DNA of 64,000 nt from an uncultured delta proteobacterium (GTDB lineage Bacteria; Desulfobacterota; Desulfovibrionia; Desulfovibrionales; Desulfovibrionaceae): positions 62,001 through 126,000 of the forward strand of contig CAILNX010000043.1 in NCBI GenBank assembly GCA_903835685.1, given 5' to 3'. The notes beneath the pieces are model-generated. The model saw only the letters and a list, made by a program, of their open reading frames with translations. It had not been told where the DNA came from and searched no databases. Shown piece by piece: positions 56,842 to 64,000 of this stretch. The position numbers and the translations under genes are program-made. Positions within the stretch are counted from its first letter, which is position 1. Every line of letters starts with the position of its first letter.

Positions 56842-58113
56842 TTACATGCAGCTCTTGCCCCCGCCCGAGCAGCAGGCCCCGCCGATGCCCTTCTTGCGCC
56901 CGCGCAGGGCCTCCAGGTTGCCCGAGCCGTACACGGCCGCCAGCGCGGTCTCGATGAAGCCCGAGCAATCGTGGACCGGCACGCCGTGCTCCTCCATGAG
57001 CATCTTGGGGGTCTCGCCAGCGGCAGCCACCAGCACGGCCCGGCAATCCTTCAGGGTGCGGGCCAGTTGCTCCCAGCGCTTGGGGCCGTTGCCCGTGGGA
57101 GGGGCGGCCCGTTCGTCCACCAGCCTGAACACCCCGTCCACCTGGCCCCAGATCTGGAACCGGGTGGCCTCGCCCAGATGCTGGTTGACGAGCATGCCCT
57201 CGCGGGTGGCCACGGCCACGTAGGGCTTGGTCTCGTCCATGCCCAGAACCATGGTGGAGCAGGACTTGAGAATGGGGGCCAGCTCGGTGGAGCGGTCATG
57301 GCAGAGCAGGCCCACGGCGTCGGCCCGGCAACGGCGGCAATGGGTCATCTGGGGCAGGTAGACCTCGGCCTTGACCCGCAAGTCCGCGATGAACTCCTTG
57401 GCCGGTTCCGGGACCCCGGCAAAGGGCGTGTCCGCATTGGGATACATGGGGATCAGGTTGTGCAGGTCCGCGCCCAGCTCAGCCACGGTGCGGGCCACTT
57501 CCAGGACGTGATGGTCGTTCACCCCGGGGATGACGATGGTGTTGATCTTCACGGTGATGCCCGCAGCCTTCAAGGCCTTGATGGACTGCAACTGGCGATC
57601 CAGCAGCAGTTCCGCGCCCTTGCCGTCCCGGTACAGGACCTTGCCGTCGCGCACCCAGCTATAAATCTTGGCGCCCACGGCCGGGTCCACGGCGTTCAGG
57701 GTCACGGTCACATGGCTGACCCCGATCTCGGCCAACTCGTCCACGTAGGTGGGCAGGGCCAGGCCGTTGGTGGACAGGCAGAAGATGAGCTGGGGATACT
57801 TTTCCTTGATCAGCCGCATGGTGCGCAGGGTCTCCGGGGCGTTGGCAAAGGGGTCGCCGGGTCCGGCGATCCCCACCACGGTGATGCGCGGCTCCTTCTT
57901 CAGCACCTCGTCCAGGTAATGCAGGGCCTGGGCCGGGCCGAGCACGGCGCTGGACACCCCGGGCCGGGACTCGTTCACGCAGTCGTACTTGCGGTTGCAG
58001 TAATTGCACATGATATTGCACTTGGGGGCCACGGGCAGATGCACCCGGCCGCAACTGCCGGAAGACTCCTTGTTGAAACAGGGATGCTTGCTGAAGTCCT
58101 TGGTCGCGTTCAT
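56842..58113 (-). CDS. nifB: FeMo-cofactor precursor synthase NifB
   Basis: A 423-residue radical SAM enzyme that fuses two 4Fe-4S units and a carbide to make NifB-co (L-cluster). The SAM cluster motif is C-x3-C-x2-C at residues 32-39 (KCNIMCNYC). A GPGDPFANAPETL block follows. From about residue 300 a NifX/NafY-type domain is fused, as in many bacteria. The extreme C-terminus is Cys-rich (GGACCSGGGKSCM), which could bind a cluster. ATG at 58113 is chosen by its AAAGGAG site; it is 10 bases after nifN. Confidence 0.96.
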   Translation of the reverse strand: MNATKDFSKHPCFNKESSGSCGRVHLPVAPKCNIMCNYCNRKYDCVNESRPGVSSAVLGPAQALHYLDEVLKKEPRITVVGIAGPGDPFANAPETLRTMRLIKEKYPQLIFCLSTNGLALPTYVDELAEIGVSHVTVTLNAVDPAVGAKIYSWVRDGKVLYRDGKGAELLLDRQLQSIKALKAAGITVKINTIVIPGVNDHHVLEVARTVAELGADLHNLIPMYPNADTPFAGVPEPAKEFIADLRVKAEVYLPQMTHCRRCRADAVGLLCHDRSTELAPILKSCSTMVLGMDETKPYVAVATREGMLVNQHLGEATRFQIWGQVDGVFRLVDERAAPPTGNGPKRWEQLARTLKDCRAVLVAAAGETPKMLMEEHGVPVHDCSGFIETALAAVYGSGNLEALRGRKKGIGGACCSGGGKSCM

Positions 58114-58123
58114 GGCCACTCCT

Positions 58124-59479
58124 TTAGAGATATCCGTATCCGATGGGGTTGTCGGTCTGGGTCTTGTCCAAGACGGCGTTGATCACCCGGTCCAGCATGG
58201 TCTGCGCGCCCCGGTAGCCCACGTGCAGGGTGCGCTGGCCGCCGAAGCGGTCGTGGATGGGAAAGCCCACCCGGACCAGGGGCACGTTCCACTCCTTGGC
58301 GTAGGAGTAGCCCTTGCTGTGGCCCACCATGAGGTCCGGCGCGAGTTCCTGGGCCTGCTCGGCGATGTCGTGGAAATCCACGCCTTCCACGGCCCGGCAG
58401 GGCTCGGGCAGGATGTCCCGGGTCACGGCCTCGATGGCCCGGCCAAAGGCCTTGCCCTTGCCGCCCGTGGCCGCCAGCACCGGCCGCACCCCGATCTCGG
58501 ACAAAAAGGAGACCAGGCCGATGACCAGGTCCTCTTCGCCGTAGACCACGGCCCGCTTGCCGAAAATGTACTTGTGCCCGTCCACCAGGGCGTCCACCAG
58601 GCGGCCGCGCTCCAGCTGCATCTCCCGGGGCATTTCCCGGCCGGACAGCTCTTCCAATACCTTGCACAGGGCGTCGGTCTCGCGCAGCCCGATGGGCAGG
58701 CCCAGGGAGTGACGGGGAATGGCGAAGCGGTCGGCCAGGACCCGCCCGGCCGTGGGCAGCCCGGCCAGGGTCCGGCCCAGCTCGATGCTGGCCCTAGCCC
58801 CGGACATGGCCCGGATGGCCGAGAGCGGGGTCCCGCCCGAGGGGATGGGCCGGTAGTCTTCCAGCACCGGGCCGTCCAGGGTCTCGGACAGGTCCGGCAG
58901 GATGGTGGCCTTGACCCCGTAGGAGGTGAAGATGTCCTTCAGGTGCCGGGTGTCCTCGCAGGAGATGAGGCTCGGGAAGATGTTCACCGTGCCGTTGGCC
59001 TCGACCTGGTCCACGACCAGGGCGTCCACCGTGGCCCGCATGGCCTCGCGCCAGCCGTCGGCATGGGTGCCCGAGTAGCTGGGCGTGGCCGCGTGCACGA
59101 TGGCCGGCAGCGGCAGATCCGCGAACTCCTTGCGGAACTCGTCCAGGATGGAGGGCACGTCGTCGCCGATGGTCTCGGTCAGACAGGTGGTGGCCACGCC
59201 GACCACCTTCGCCCCGTACTTCTTCATGACGTTCAGCAGGCCCTTCTTCAAATTGGGGCCGCCGCCGAACACGGCCTGCTTCTCGCCCAGGGCCGAGGAG
59301 GCGATGTCCATGGGCTCGCGAAAGTGGCTGATGATGTACCGGCGCATGTAGGTGGCGCAGCCCTGGGACCCGTGCAGGAAGGGCACGCAGTCCTCGATGC
59401 CCCGAAAGGCCAGGGAGGCCCCCAGGGGGGTGCACAGCTTGCAGGCGTTGGTGGTGGAGACGTAGTTCGAGCTTTCCAT
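58124..59479 (-). CDS. nifN: Nitrogenase cofactor scaffold subunit NifN
   Basis: A 451-residue NifK paralogue; with NifE it forms the scaffold where the NifB product matures to FeMo-co. Cys 13, 16, 31 and 41 near the N-terminus include the cluster ligands of the family (ACKLCTPLG, GIEDC, GSQGC). The TTCLTETIGDD block matches the NifK/N superfamily. A GAGGAGAGG site precedes the ATG. It is separated from nifE by 80 bases containing an AT-rich palindrome. Confidence 0.93.
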   Translation of the reverse strand: MESSNYVSTTNACKLCTPLGASLAFRGIEDCVPFLHGSQGCATYMRRYIISHFREPMDIASSALGEKQAVFGGGPNLKKGLLNVMKKYGAKVVGVATTCLTETIGDDVPSILDEFRKEFADLPLPAIVHAATPSYSGTHADGWREAMRATVDALVVDQVEANGTVNIFPSLISCEDTRHLKDIFTSYGVKATILPDLSETLDGPVLEDYRPIPSGGTPLSAIRAMSGARASIELGRTLAGLPTAGRVLADRFAIPRHSLGLPIGLRETDALCKVLEELSGREMPREMQLERGRLVDALVDGHKYIFGKRAVVYGEEDLVIGLVSFLSEIGVRPVLAATGGKGKAFGRAIEAVTRDILPEPCRAVEGVDFHDIAEQAQELAPDLMVGHSKGYSYAKEWNVPLVRVGFPIHDRFGGQRTLHVGYRGAQTMLDRVINAVLDKTQTDNPIGYGYL

Positions 59480-59539
59480 GGTCCTCTCCTCGTGTCGCTT
59501 CCTGGAACCGCTAGTGTTTCTTTCGAGCGCGCGAAGTTG

Positions 59540-59563
59540 ATAAGAATTTTAAATTATTCTTAT
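59540..59563. repeat. AT-rich palindrome at the nifE end
   Basis: ATAAGAAT (59540-59547) and ATTCTTAT (59556-59563) are perfect 8-bp arms with an 8-base A/T spacer. The palindrome overlaps the nifE stop codon and continues into TTCTTCTCTTGG, resembling the other copies at 23445 and 41844. Confidence 0.7.
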
Positions 59564-60942
59564 TCTTCTCTTGGTCCGCTGCCTTGGGCCACGTTCTTCC
59601 CCCAGCGGGGCGTGAACCGCCACACCGGGCTCATGACCGTGGAATGGACTTCCTGGGCGAAGTTGAGCATGCCCTCGAAGCCTTCCAGGGCGCGCTTGCG
59701 CTCGTGGTTGTGGTCGCAGAAGCCCACGCCGAGCTTGTAGGCGATGGGCCGCTCCTTGACCCCGCCCACGAAGATGTCCACGCCCTGCTCCTTGATGAAG
59801 GCCGAGAGCTCCAGGGGGTTGGAGTCGTCCACGATGACCGTGCCCGGGTCCGCGATGCTGGCCAATTCCTCGTAGTCCTCCTGGGTCCCGGTCTGGGAGC
59901 CCACCAGGACCACCTTCATGCCCAGGTGCCGGAAGGCCTTGATGAGAGAGAAGGCCTTGAAGGCCCCGCCCACGTAGATGGCCGCCCGCTTGCCTTCCAG
60001 GTCCTTGCGGTACTGGCCCAGCTCAGGCATGAGCCGGGACAGCTCGTCGCGCACCACGTCCTGGGTGCGGGCCACGATGCCCGGGTCCTGGTCCTTGAAA
60101 AATTCCGCGATGGCGTAGAGCGACTCGGCCATGTCCTCGATGCCCAGGTACGAGGCCCGGATGAAGGGGGTGCCGAACTGTTCCTTCATCATCAGGGCCA
60201 GGTCCATGGTGGACCCGGAACACTGCACCACGTTCAGAGCCGCGCCGTGCGCCCGGCAGATGTCGTTCACCCGGCCGTCGCCCGTGACATTGGCCACGGT
60301 CTGGATGCCCATGCGCTCAAGGTAGCCCCGGATGATCCAGATTTCCCCGGCCAGGTTGAAATCGCCCAGGATGTTCAGGCTCAAAGGGCTGATCCCGGAG
60401 ATGTCCCCGGTTCCCACCAGGCGCATCATAGCCTTGCAGGCCGCGGCATAGCCCTCGCGCTTGTTGCCCTTGAAGCCTTCGGACTGCACCGGGATGACCG
60501 GAATGCCCTTCTCGGCCGACATCTTGCGGCACACGGACTCCACGTCGTCGCCGATGAGGCCCACGATGCAGGTGGAGTACACGAAGGCGGCCTTGGGGCT
60601 ATGGCGGTCGATGAGTTCGCTTAAAGCCGCCGCGAGCTTCTTCTCCCCGCCGAAAATCACGTCCTTTTCCTGGAGGTCCGTGGAAAAACTCATGCGGTGC
60701 AGTTCCGGACCCGAGGACAGGGCTCCCCGGATGTCCCAGGTGTACACCGCGCAGCCGATGGGGCCGTGCACCAGGTGCAGGGCGTCGGCAATGGGATAGA
60801 GGACCACCCGGGAGCCGCAGAACACGCAGGCCCGCTGGCTCACGGCCCCGGCCAGGCTGTCCCGGTTGCAGGCCATGGCGAACTCGCCTTCGCCGATGCG
60901 GTGGACCTGATCCTGTCTTTCTTCCAGTACGGCCGAATTCAT
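59560..60942 (-). CDS. nifE: Nitrogenase cofactor scaffold subunit NifE
   Basis: A 460-residue NifD paralogue and partner of NifN. Cys 39, 42 and 64 (RACVFCGSR and GPIGCAVYTWD) are in the places of the cluster-binding residues. Further family blocks are YSTCIVGLIGDD and VQSEGFKGNKREGY. The C-terminal CDHNHERKRALEGFEG segment fits NifE. The ATG at 60942 has a GAGGCGG site and gives the usual length; a GTG at 60969 is possible but lacks one. It follows the acetyltransferase gene. Confidence 0.94.
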   Translation of the reverse strand: MNSAVLEERQDQVHRIGEGEFAMACNRDSLAGAVSQRACVFCGSRVVLYPIADALHLVHGPIGCAVYTWDIRGALSSGPELHRMSFSTDLQEKDVIFGGEKKLAAALSELIDRHSPKAAFVYSTCIVGLIGDDVESVCRKMSAEKGIPVIPVQSEGFKGNKREGYAAACKAMMRLVGTGDISGISPLSLNILGDFNLAGEIWIIRGYLERMGIQTVANVTGDGRVNDICRAHGAALNVVQCSGSTMDLALMMKEQFGTPFIRASYLGIEDMAESLYAIAEFFKDQDPGIVARTQDVVRDELSRLMPELGQYRKDLEGKRAAIYVGGAFKAFSLIKAFRHLGMKVVLVGSQTGTQEDYEELASIADPGTVIVDDSNPLELSAFIKEQGVDIFVGGVKERPIAYKLGVGFCDHNHERKRALEGFEGMLNFAQEVHSTVMSPVWRFTPRWGKNVAQGSGPREE

Positions 60943-60972
60943 AGTGGCAACCGCCTCTGAATCATTCACGTT

Positions 60973-61437
60973 TTAAAGCAGGTGGCGCAGGCAGACCAGG
61001 TTGGTCCGGGTCCAGCCCAGCCGCTGATAAAAATCCAAGGCCGCCTCGTTGGTCCGGTCGGCCAGAAGCTGCATACGGGTGGCCCCGCACTTCTCGGCCC
61101 AGGCGGCCAGGGCCGTGATAAGCAAGCGTCCGATCCCCCGGCCCCGGGCGGACTCATGCACCACCACGTCCTCCACCAGCACCGAGGCCGAGCCCTGGGC
61201 CGTGGAGACCACCAGCTGGCCCACGCACATGCCCAGTATCTGTCCATTGTCTTGGCCCGCATCCTCGGCCACCAGCACATGGTTCTGGCAGGGGTCGTCC
61301 AGGAGCAGGGACAGGCCCCGGGCCTGGCGGGCCGGGTCCGGGGAGAAGTCCTTCTCGATGGAGAACAGGGTCTGGAGCAGACTGGTCATGGCTTCTATGT
61401 CCTGCCGGGTGGCGGTTCGGATGATGACGCCGCTCAT
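60973..61437 (-). CDS. GNAT-family N-acetyltransferase within the nif run
   Basis: A 154-residue single GNAT domain. It begins VIIRTATRQDIEAMTSLLQTLF, and the acetyl-CoA loop is VHESARGRGIGRLLI near residues 90-105 (pattern R/Q-x-x-G-x-G/A). The final strand-helix DRTNEAALDFYQRLGW is typical. Its acceptor is unknown; it might modify a nif protein or a small molecule. An AAAGGAAG site precedes the ATG at 61437. It lies between a ferredoxin gene and nifE on the same strand. Confidence 0.88.
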   Translation of the reverse strand: MSGVIIRTATRQDIEAMTSLLQTLFSIEKDFSPDPARQARGLSLLLDDPCQNHVLVAEDAGQDNGQILGMCVGQLVVSTAQGSASVLVEDVVVHESARGRGIGRLLITALAAWAEKCGATRMQLLADRTNEAALDFYQRLGWTRTNLVCLRHLL

Positions 61438-61455
61438 GAAGCTTCCTTTGGTGTC

Positions 61456-61488
61456 CGGGCGGACCGCGCTGGTCTCGCGGCCCGCCCG
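61456..61488 (-). other. Intercistronic hairpin between the ferredoxin and acetyltransferase genes
   Basis: CGGGCGG-A-CCGCG (61456-61468) pairs with CGCGG-C-CCGCCCG (61476-61488), one A/C mismatch, 7-base loop. No T run follows. It could stabilise the upstream nif mRNA or give partial termination. Confidence 0.6.
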
Positions 61489-61493
61489 AGGGA

Positions 61494-61796
61494 TCAGGCC
61501 AGGAGGTACTGCTCGCAGACTTCCCCGCTCTCCAGGGCGTCCAGGACCGCGTCGATGGCCTCTTCGCCTTCCACTTTCTGGTACCAGGTGCCCTGGGGGT
61601 AGATGACCACGACCGGGCCGTTGTCGCACTGCTTCAGGCAGCCGGTGGTGGAGATGAGCGCGTCCAAACCCCGGCTCAAGATCTCTTCCTCCATGTACTG
61701 GAGCATGCCGTCGTTCTTCTTGTGGCACACGCCCTTGGGGTCTCCCTTGACCCGGAAGCTGGCGCAGACCAGGATGTGATGGGTGGGCTTTTCCAT
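61494..61796 (-). CDS. 2Fe-2S thioredoxin-like ferredoxin in the nif run
   Basis: A 100-residue thioredoxin-fold ferredoxin. Four Cys, at residues 11, 24, 53 and 57 (ILVCAS, GVCHKK, TGCLKQC), match the cluster ligands of this class, related to NuoE and the Shethna-type proteins encoded in some nif clusters. The following DNGPVVVIYPQGTWY block is also typical. It may donate electrons to nitrogenase or protect it from oxygen. It starts 9 bases after nifK with a GGAG site. Confidence 0.9.
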   Translation of the reverse strand: MEKPTHHILVCASFRVKGDPKGVCHKKNDGMLQYMEEEILSRGLDALISTTGCLKQCDNGPVVVIYPQGTWYQKVEGEEAIDAVLDALESGEVCEQYLLA

Positions 61797-61805
61797 GTTC
61801 GTCTC

Positions 61806-63182
61806 CTACAGGGTCAGTTCGAATGAGGATTCAGGGGAATCCCGGTCCTTGCGGTCCAGGAGGGCCGAGAGGATCTTTTCCGCCAGCCGCAGGCCGCCCT
61901 TGTATCCCACGGTGGGGAAGTAGGAGTGGCCGACCCGGTCCAGGATGGGGAAGCCGTGGCGCACCAGGGGGATGTCCTCGTCCCGGGCGATGTACTTCAT
62001 GTAGGTGTTGCCGATTAAGAGATCCACGGGCTCGTTCTTGATCCACTGGTGCAGCAGGAACATGTCGCCGGGGCCACGCACGTTGACCGGACGGCCCATG
62101 TCCTTGGTCAGTTCGCGGATGCGCCCCTCGAACTTCTTGCCCGGGGTGCCGGTGACGATGTGGATGGGCAGCATGTCCATGCTCACCAGGAACTCGGTCA
62201 GGGCGATGAGCTGGTCCGGATCGCCGGCCAGGGCCACCTTCTTGCCGTAGAAGTACTGGTGCTGGTCGGAGATCATGTCCACCAACTGGCCGCGCTCGAA
62301 CTCGATCTTCTCCGGAACCGCGACCCCGGCGATCTTGCGCAGGGCGTCGATGAACCGGTCCGTGGCCGCCAGCCCGATGGGCAGGTCCAGGACCCGGCAG
62401 GGCACCTTGAATTCCGAGTCCAGGTAGCGGGCCGCGTCAGCCGAGGCCCATTCGCCCATGGCCAGAGTGCCGATGGCCTCGCCCACGCCCTTCAAGGCCT
62501 CCACCGGGGTCCCGGCCTTGGGGAACATCCGGAACTTGCCCGTGAGCGGCCCGTTCAGGACCCCGGAGGTGTCCGGGAACAGGGTGATGGGCACCCCGAT
62601 CTCGGCGGCCAGGCGCTTGATCTCTTCCATGTCCGAGGGTTCGACGAACCCGGGGATGATGTTCACCTTGCCGTTCTTCTTGCCGGTCTTGACCGCGAGG
62701 CCCTTGACCATGCCCAGGCACATGTTGGAGAACCCGGTCACATGCGACCCAACGTAGCTCGGGGTGCTGGCGTTGATGACGTACTTGCCGGCCGGGACCT
62801 TGCCTTCCTGGCGGGCCTTTTCCGCGATCTGGGGCACGTCGTCGCCGATGGTCTCGGACAGACAGGTGGTGTGCACCGCGATCACGTCCGGGTTGTACAC
62901 GGTGAAGATGTTGTTGATGGCCTGGAGCAGGTTGGCCTGCCCGCCGAACACCGAGGAGCCCTCGGTGAACGAGCTGGTGGCGGCCATGACCGGCTCCTTG
63001 TAGTGCCGGGTGAGCGCGCTTCTGTGGTAGGAGCAGCAGCCCTGGGAGCCGTGGCTGTGCGGCAGGCAGCCTTCGATGCCGAGGGCCGCGTACATGGCCC
63101 CGACGGGCTGGCAGGTCTTGGCCGGGTTGATCACCAGGGCCGAGCGCTCGGTGATTTCCGTGGGCGTGTGTCTGAGTAGCAT
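61806..63182 (-). CDS. nifK: Nitrogenase MoFe protein beta subunit NifK (short form)
   Basis: A 458-residue subunit carrying half of the P-cluster. Cys 24, 49 and 107 and Ser 142 have exactly the spacing of the Azotobacter ligands Cys 70, 95, 153 and Ser 188. The N-terminal 46 or so residues of the Azotobacter protein are missing, as in the shorter NifK type of anaerobes. Blocks HGSQGCCSYHRS and CLSETIGDDVPQI are typical. An AAGGAG site precedes the ATG, 18 bases after nifD. Confidence 0.97.
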   Translation of the reverse strand: MLLRHTPTEITERSALVINPAKTCQPVGAMYAALGIEGCLPHSHGSQGCCSYHRSALTRHYKEPVMAATSSFTEGSSVFGGQANLLQAINNIFTVYNPDVIAVHTTCLSETIGDDVPQIAEKARQEGKVPAGKYVINASTPSYVGSHVTGFSNMCLGMVKGLAVKTGKKNGKVNIIPGFVEPSDMEEIKRLAAEIGVPITLFPDTSGVLNGPLTGKFRMFPKAGTPVEALKGVGEAIGTLAMGEWASADAARYLDSEFKVPCRVLDLPIGLAATDRFIDALRKIAGVAVPEKIEFERGQLVDMISDQHQYFYGKKVALAGDPDQLIALTEFLVSMDMLPIHIVTGTPGKKFEGRIRELTKDMGRPVNVRGPGDMFLLHQWIKNEPVDLLIGNTYMKYIARDEDIPLVRHGFPILDRVGHSYFPTVGYKGGLRLAEKILSALLDRKDRDSPESSFELTL

Positions 63183-63200
63183 TTCCGGACTCCTTCTCGG

Positions 63201-64000
63201 TTATTCCCAGGCGTAGCGCGCGGAGAGTTCGGGGTTTTCCTGCCAGGGGGCCTTGACGTAGCCCCAGATCTTGCTGTTCACCATGCGCTCGATTTCCACG
63301 TAGAAATTCACAGCACCCTTGAACCCGGCATACGGCCCGCCGTAGTCGTAGCTGTGCAACTGCTTGAGCGGCACGCCGCGCTTCTGGATTCCGTACTTCT
63401 CCTTGATGCCCGCGCAGAAGATGTCCGGCTTGTAGAGCTCGATGAGCCGTTCGGCCTCGTGCTCGTTCAAGTCGTCGATGATCAGCGTGTTCTTGTCCAT
63501 TTCCGGGATCATGCCTTCGTAGTCCTTGAAGGTCAGGCCCTGGGCCGCCAGGCGCTTGATGTCCTCCTCGCTCTTGCGGGCGCGGTAGCGTTCGGGGTCC
63601 TTTTCCACGTGCAGCTCTTCGATGTTGCGGCTGTCTGCGTCCACCTTGATGGAGGGCAGGACCTTGCGGCCTTCGTAGTCGTCGCGGTGGGCGAACTCAT
63701 AGCCAGCGGCCACGGTGGTCATGCCCAATTCCTTGAACAGCTCCTGGTAGTGGTGGGCCCGGGACCCGCCCACGAAGAGCATGGCCGTCTTGCCCGTGGT
63801 CCGGGGCAGGACCTCGGCCAGGGCCTTCTCCACCTCGGGCATTTCGCGGGCAATGACCTCTTCCACCTTGTCCATGAGGGCCTTGTCCTCAAAGTAGGCG
63901 GCGATCTTGCGCAGGGACTTGGCCGAGGCGTCGGCGCCGATGAAGTTCACCTTGATCCAGGGGATGCCGAACTTGGTCTCCATCATCTCGGCCACGTAGT
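63201..64000 (-). CDS. nifD: Nitrogenase MoFe protein alpha subunit NifD, C-terminal part (cut by the window edge)
   Basis: The last 266 codons of NifD; the gene continues beyond base 64000. The block LHSYDYGGPYAGF corresponds to the segment with the FeMo-co His ligand (His 442 in Azotobacter), and VGGSRAHHYQ and the C-terminal WGYVKAPW also fit NifD. An extra stretch of about 50 residues (DADSRNIEELHVEKD and onward) before this block is typical of the NifD group found in anaerobes. The Mo type is preferred to the Fe-only or V type by the HSYDY motif. The cofactor Cys lies outside the window. Confidence 0.93.
   Translation of the reverse strand, partial: YVAEMMETKFGIPWIKVNFIGADASAKSLRKIAAYFEDKALMDKVEEVIAREMPEVEKALAEVLPRTTGKTAMLFVGGSRAHHYQELFKELGMTTVAAGYEFAHRDDYEGRKVLPSIKVDADSRNIEELHVEKDPERYRARKSEEDIKRLAAQGLTFKDYEGMIPEMDKNTLIIDDLNEHEAERLIELYKPDIFCAGIKEKYGIQKRGVPLKQLHSYDYGGPYAGFKGAVNFYVEIERMVNSKIWGYVKAPWQENPELSARYAWE

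Overview
The window is GC-rich and densely coding, and reads as chromosome from a Gram-negative anaerobe of the Desulfovibrio type (Desulfobacterota, probably Desulfovibrionales). This is inferred from gene content: three tandem porins of the family typical of desulfovibrios, a TauE/SafE carrier of the kind found in sulfate reducers, an F1Fo operon with two b-type stator genes, and a Mo-nitrogenase cluster with a short-type NifK. No rRNA, tRNA, insertion sequence, phage or CRISPR array was seen.

Layout. 1-6.6 kb: the 5' end of dnaA (minus) with an AT-rich upstream region, then a LUD-domain protein, a methyltransferase, a flavin-binding protein, an SGNH hydrolase, a receiver-kinase-receiver protein and a YhcC-type radical SAM enzyme. 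6.6-12.7 kb: the rod-shape operon mreB-mreC-mreD-mrdA-rodA and a bactofilin. 12.7-18.8 kb: atp genes b', b, delta, alpha, gamma, beta, epsilon, with a clear promoter and terminator. 18.8-24.8 kb: glmU, a zapB-like gene, zapA, 6S RNA (found from its structure), rny, a YmdB-type phosphodiesterase and tyrS. 24.8-34 kb: small membrane genes, a UbiA/MqnP prenyltransferase, an amino-acid-type binding protein, an HtpX-like protease, a histone-deacetylase-like hydrolase coupled to a hydantoinase/oxoprolinase gene, and a TPR membrane protein. 34-41.8 kb: three porins, each with its own promoter and terminator, then hisD-purC. 41.9-47.9 kb (minus): a large acyl-CoA dehydrogenase, a FixC-FixX-like fusion and both ETF subunits. 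48.1-51.2 kb: two receiver genes, a TauE/SafE carrier and a membrane protein behind a near-perfect sigma-54 promoter. 51.4-64 kb: a P-II gene and a NifA-like activator (plus), facing a minus-strand nif run: nifD (cut by the window end), nifK, a 2Fe-2S ferredoxin, an acetyltransferase, nifE, nifN, nifB, an 84-residue unknown, and a coupled trio: a binding protein without signal peptide, a Cys-rich GTPase and an ABC ATPase with no permease.

How the parts connect. NifB makes the FeMo-co precursor, NifEN is the maturation scaffold, and NifDK is the catalytic protein. The P-II protein and the activator probably couple expression to nitrogen status. The FixABC-like genes could supply low-potential electrons but are linked here to an acyl-CoA dehydrogenase. 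The strongest candidate for an undescribed system is the trio at 53.8-56.3 kb next to nifB, which looks like a cytoplasmic metal- or oxyanion-handling module rather than an importer. Dispersed AT-rich palindromes at gene ends and a shared element upstream of two porins are the other structures the genes do not explain.
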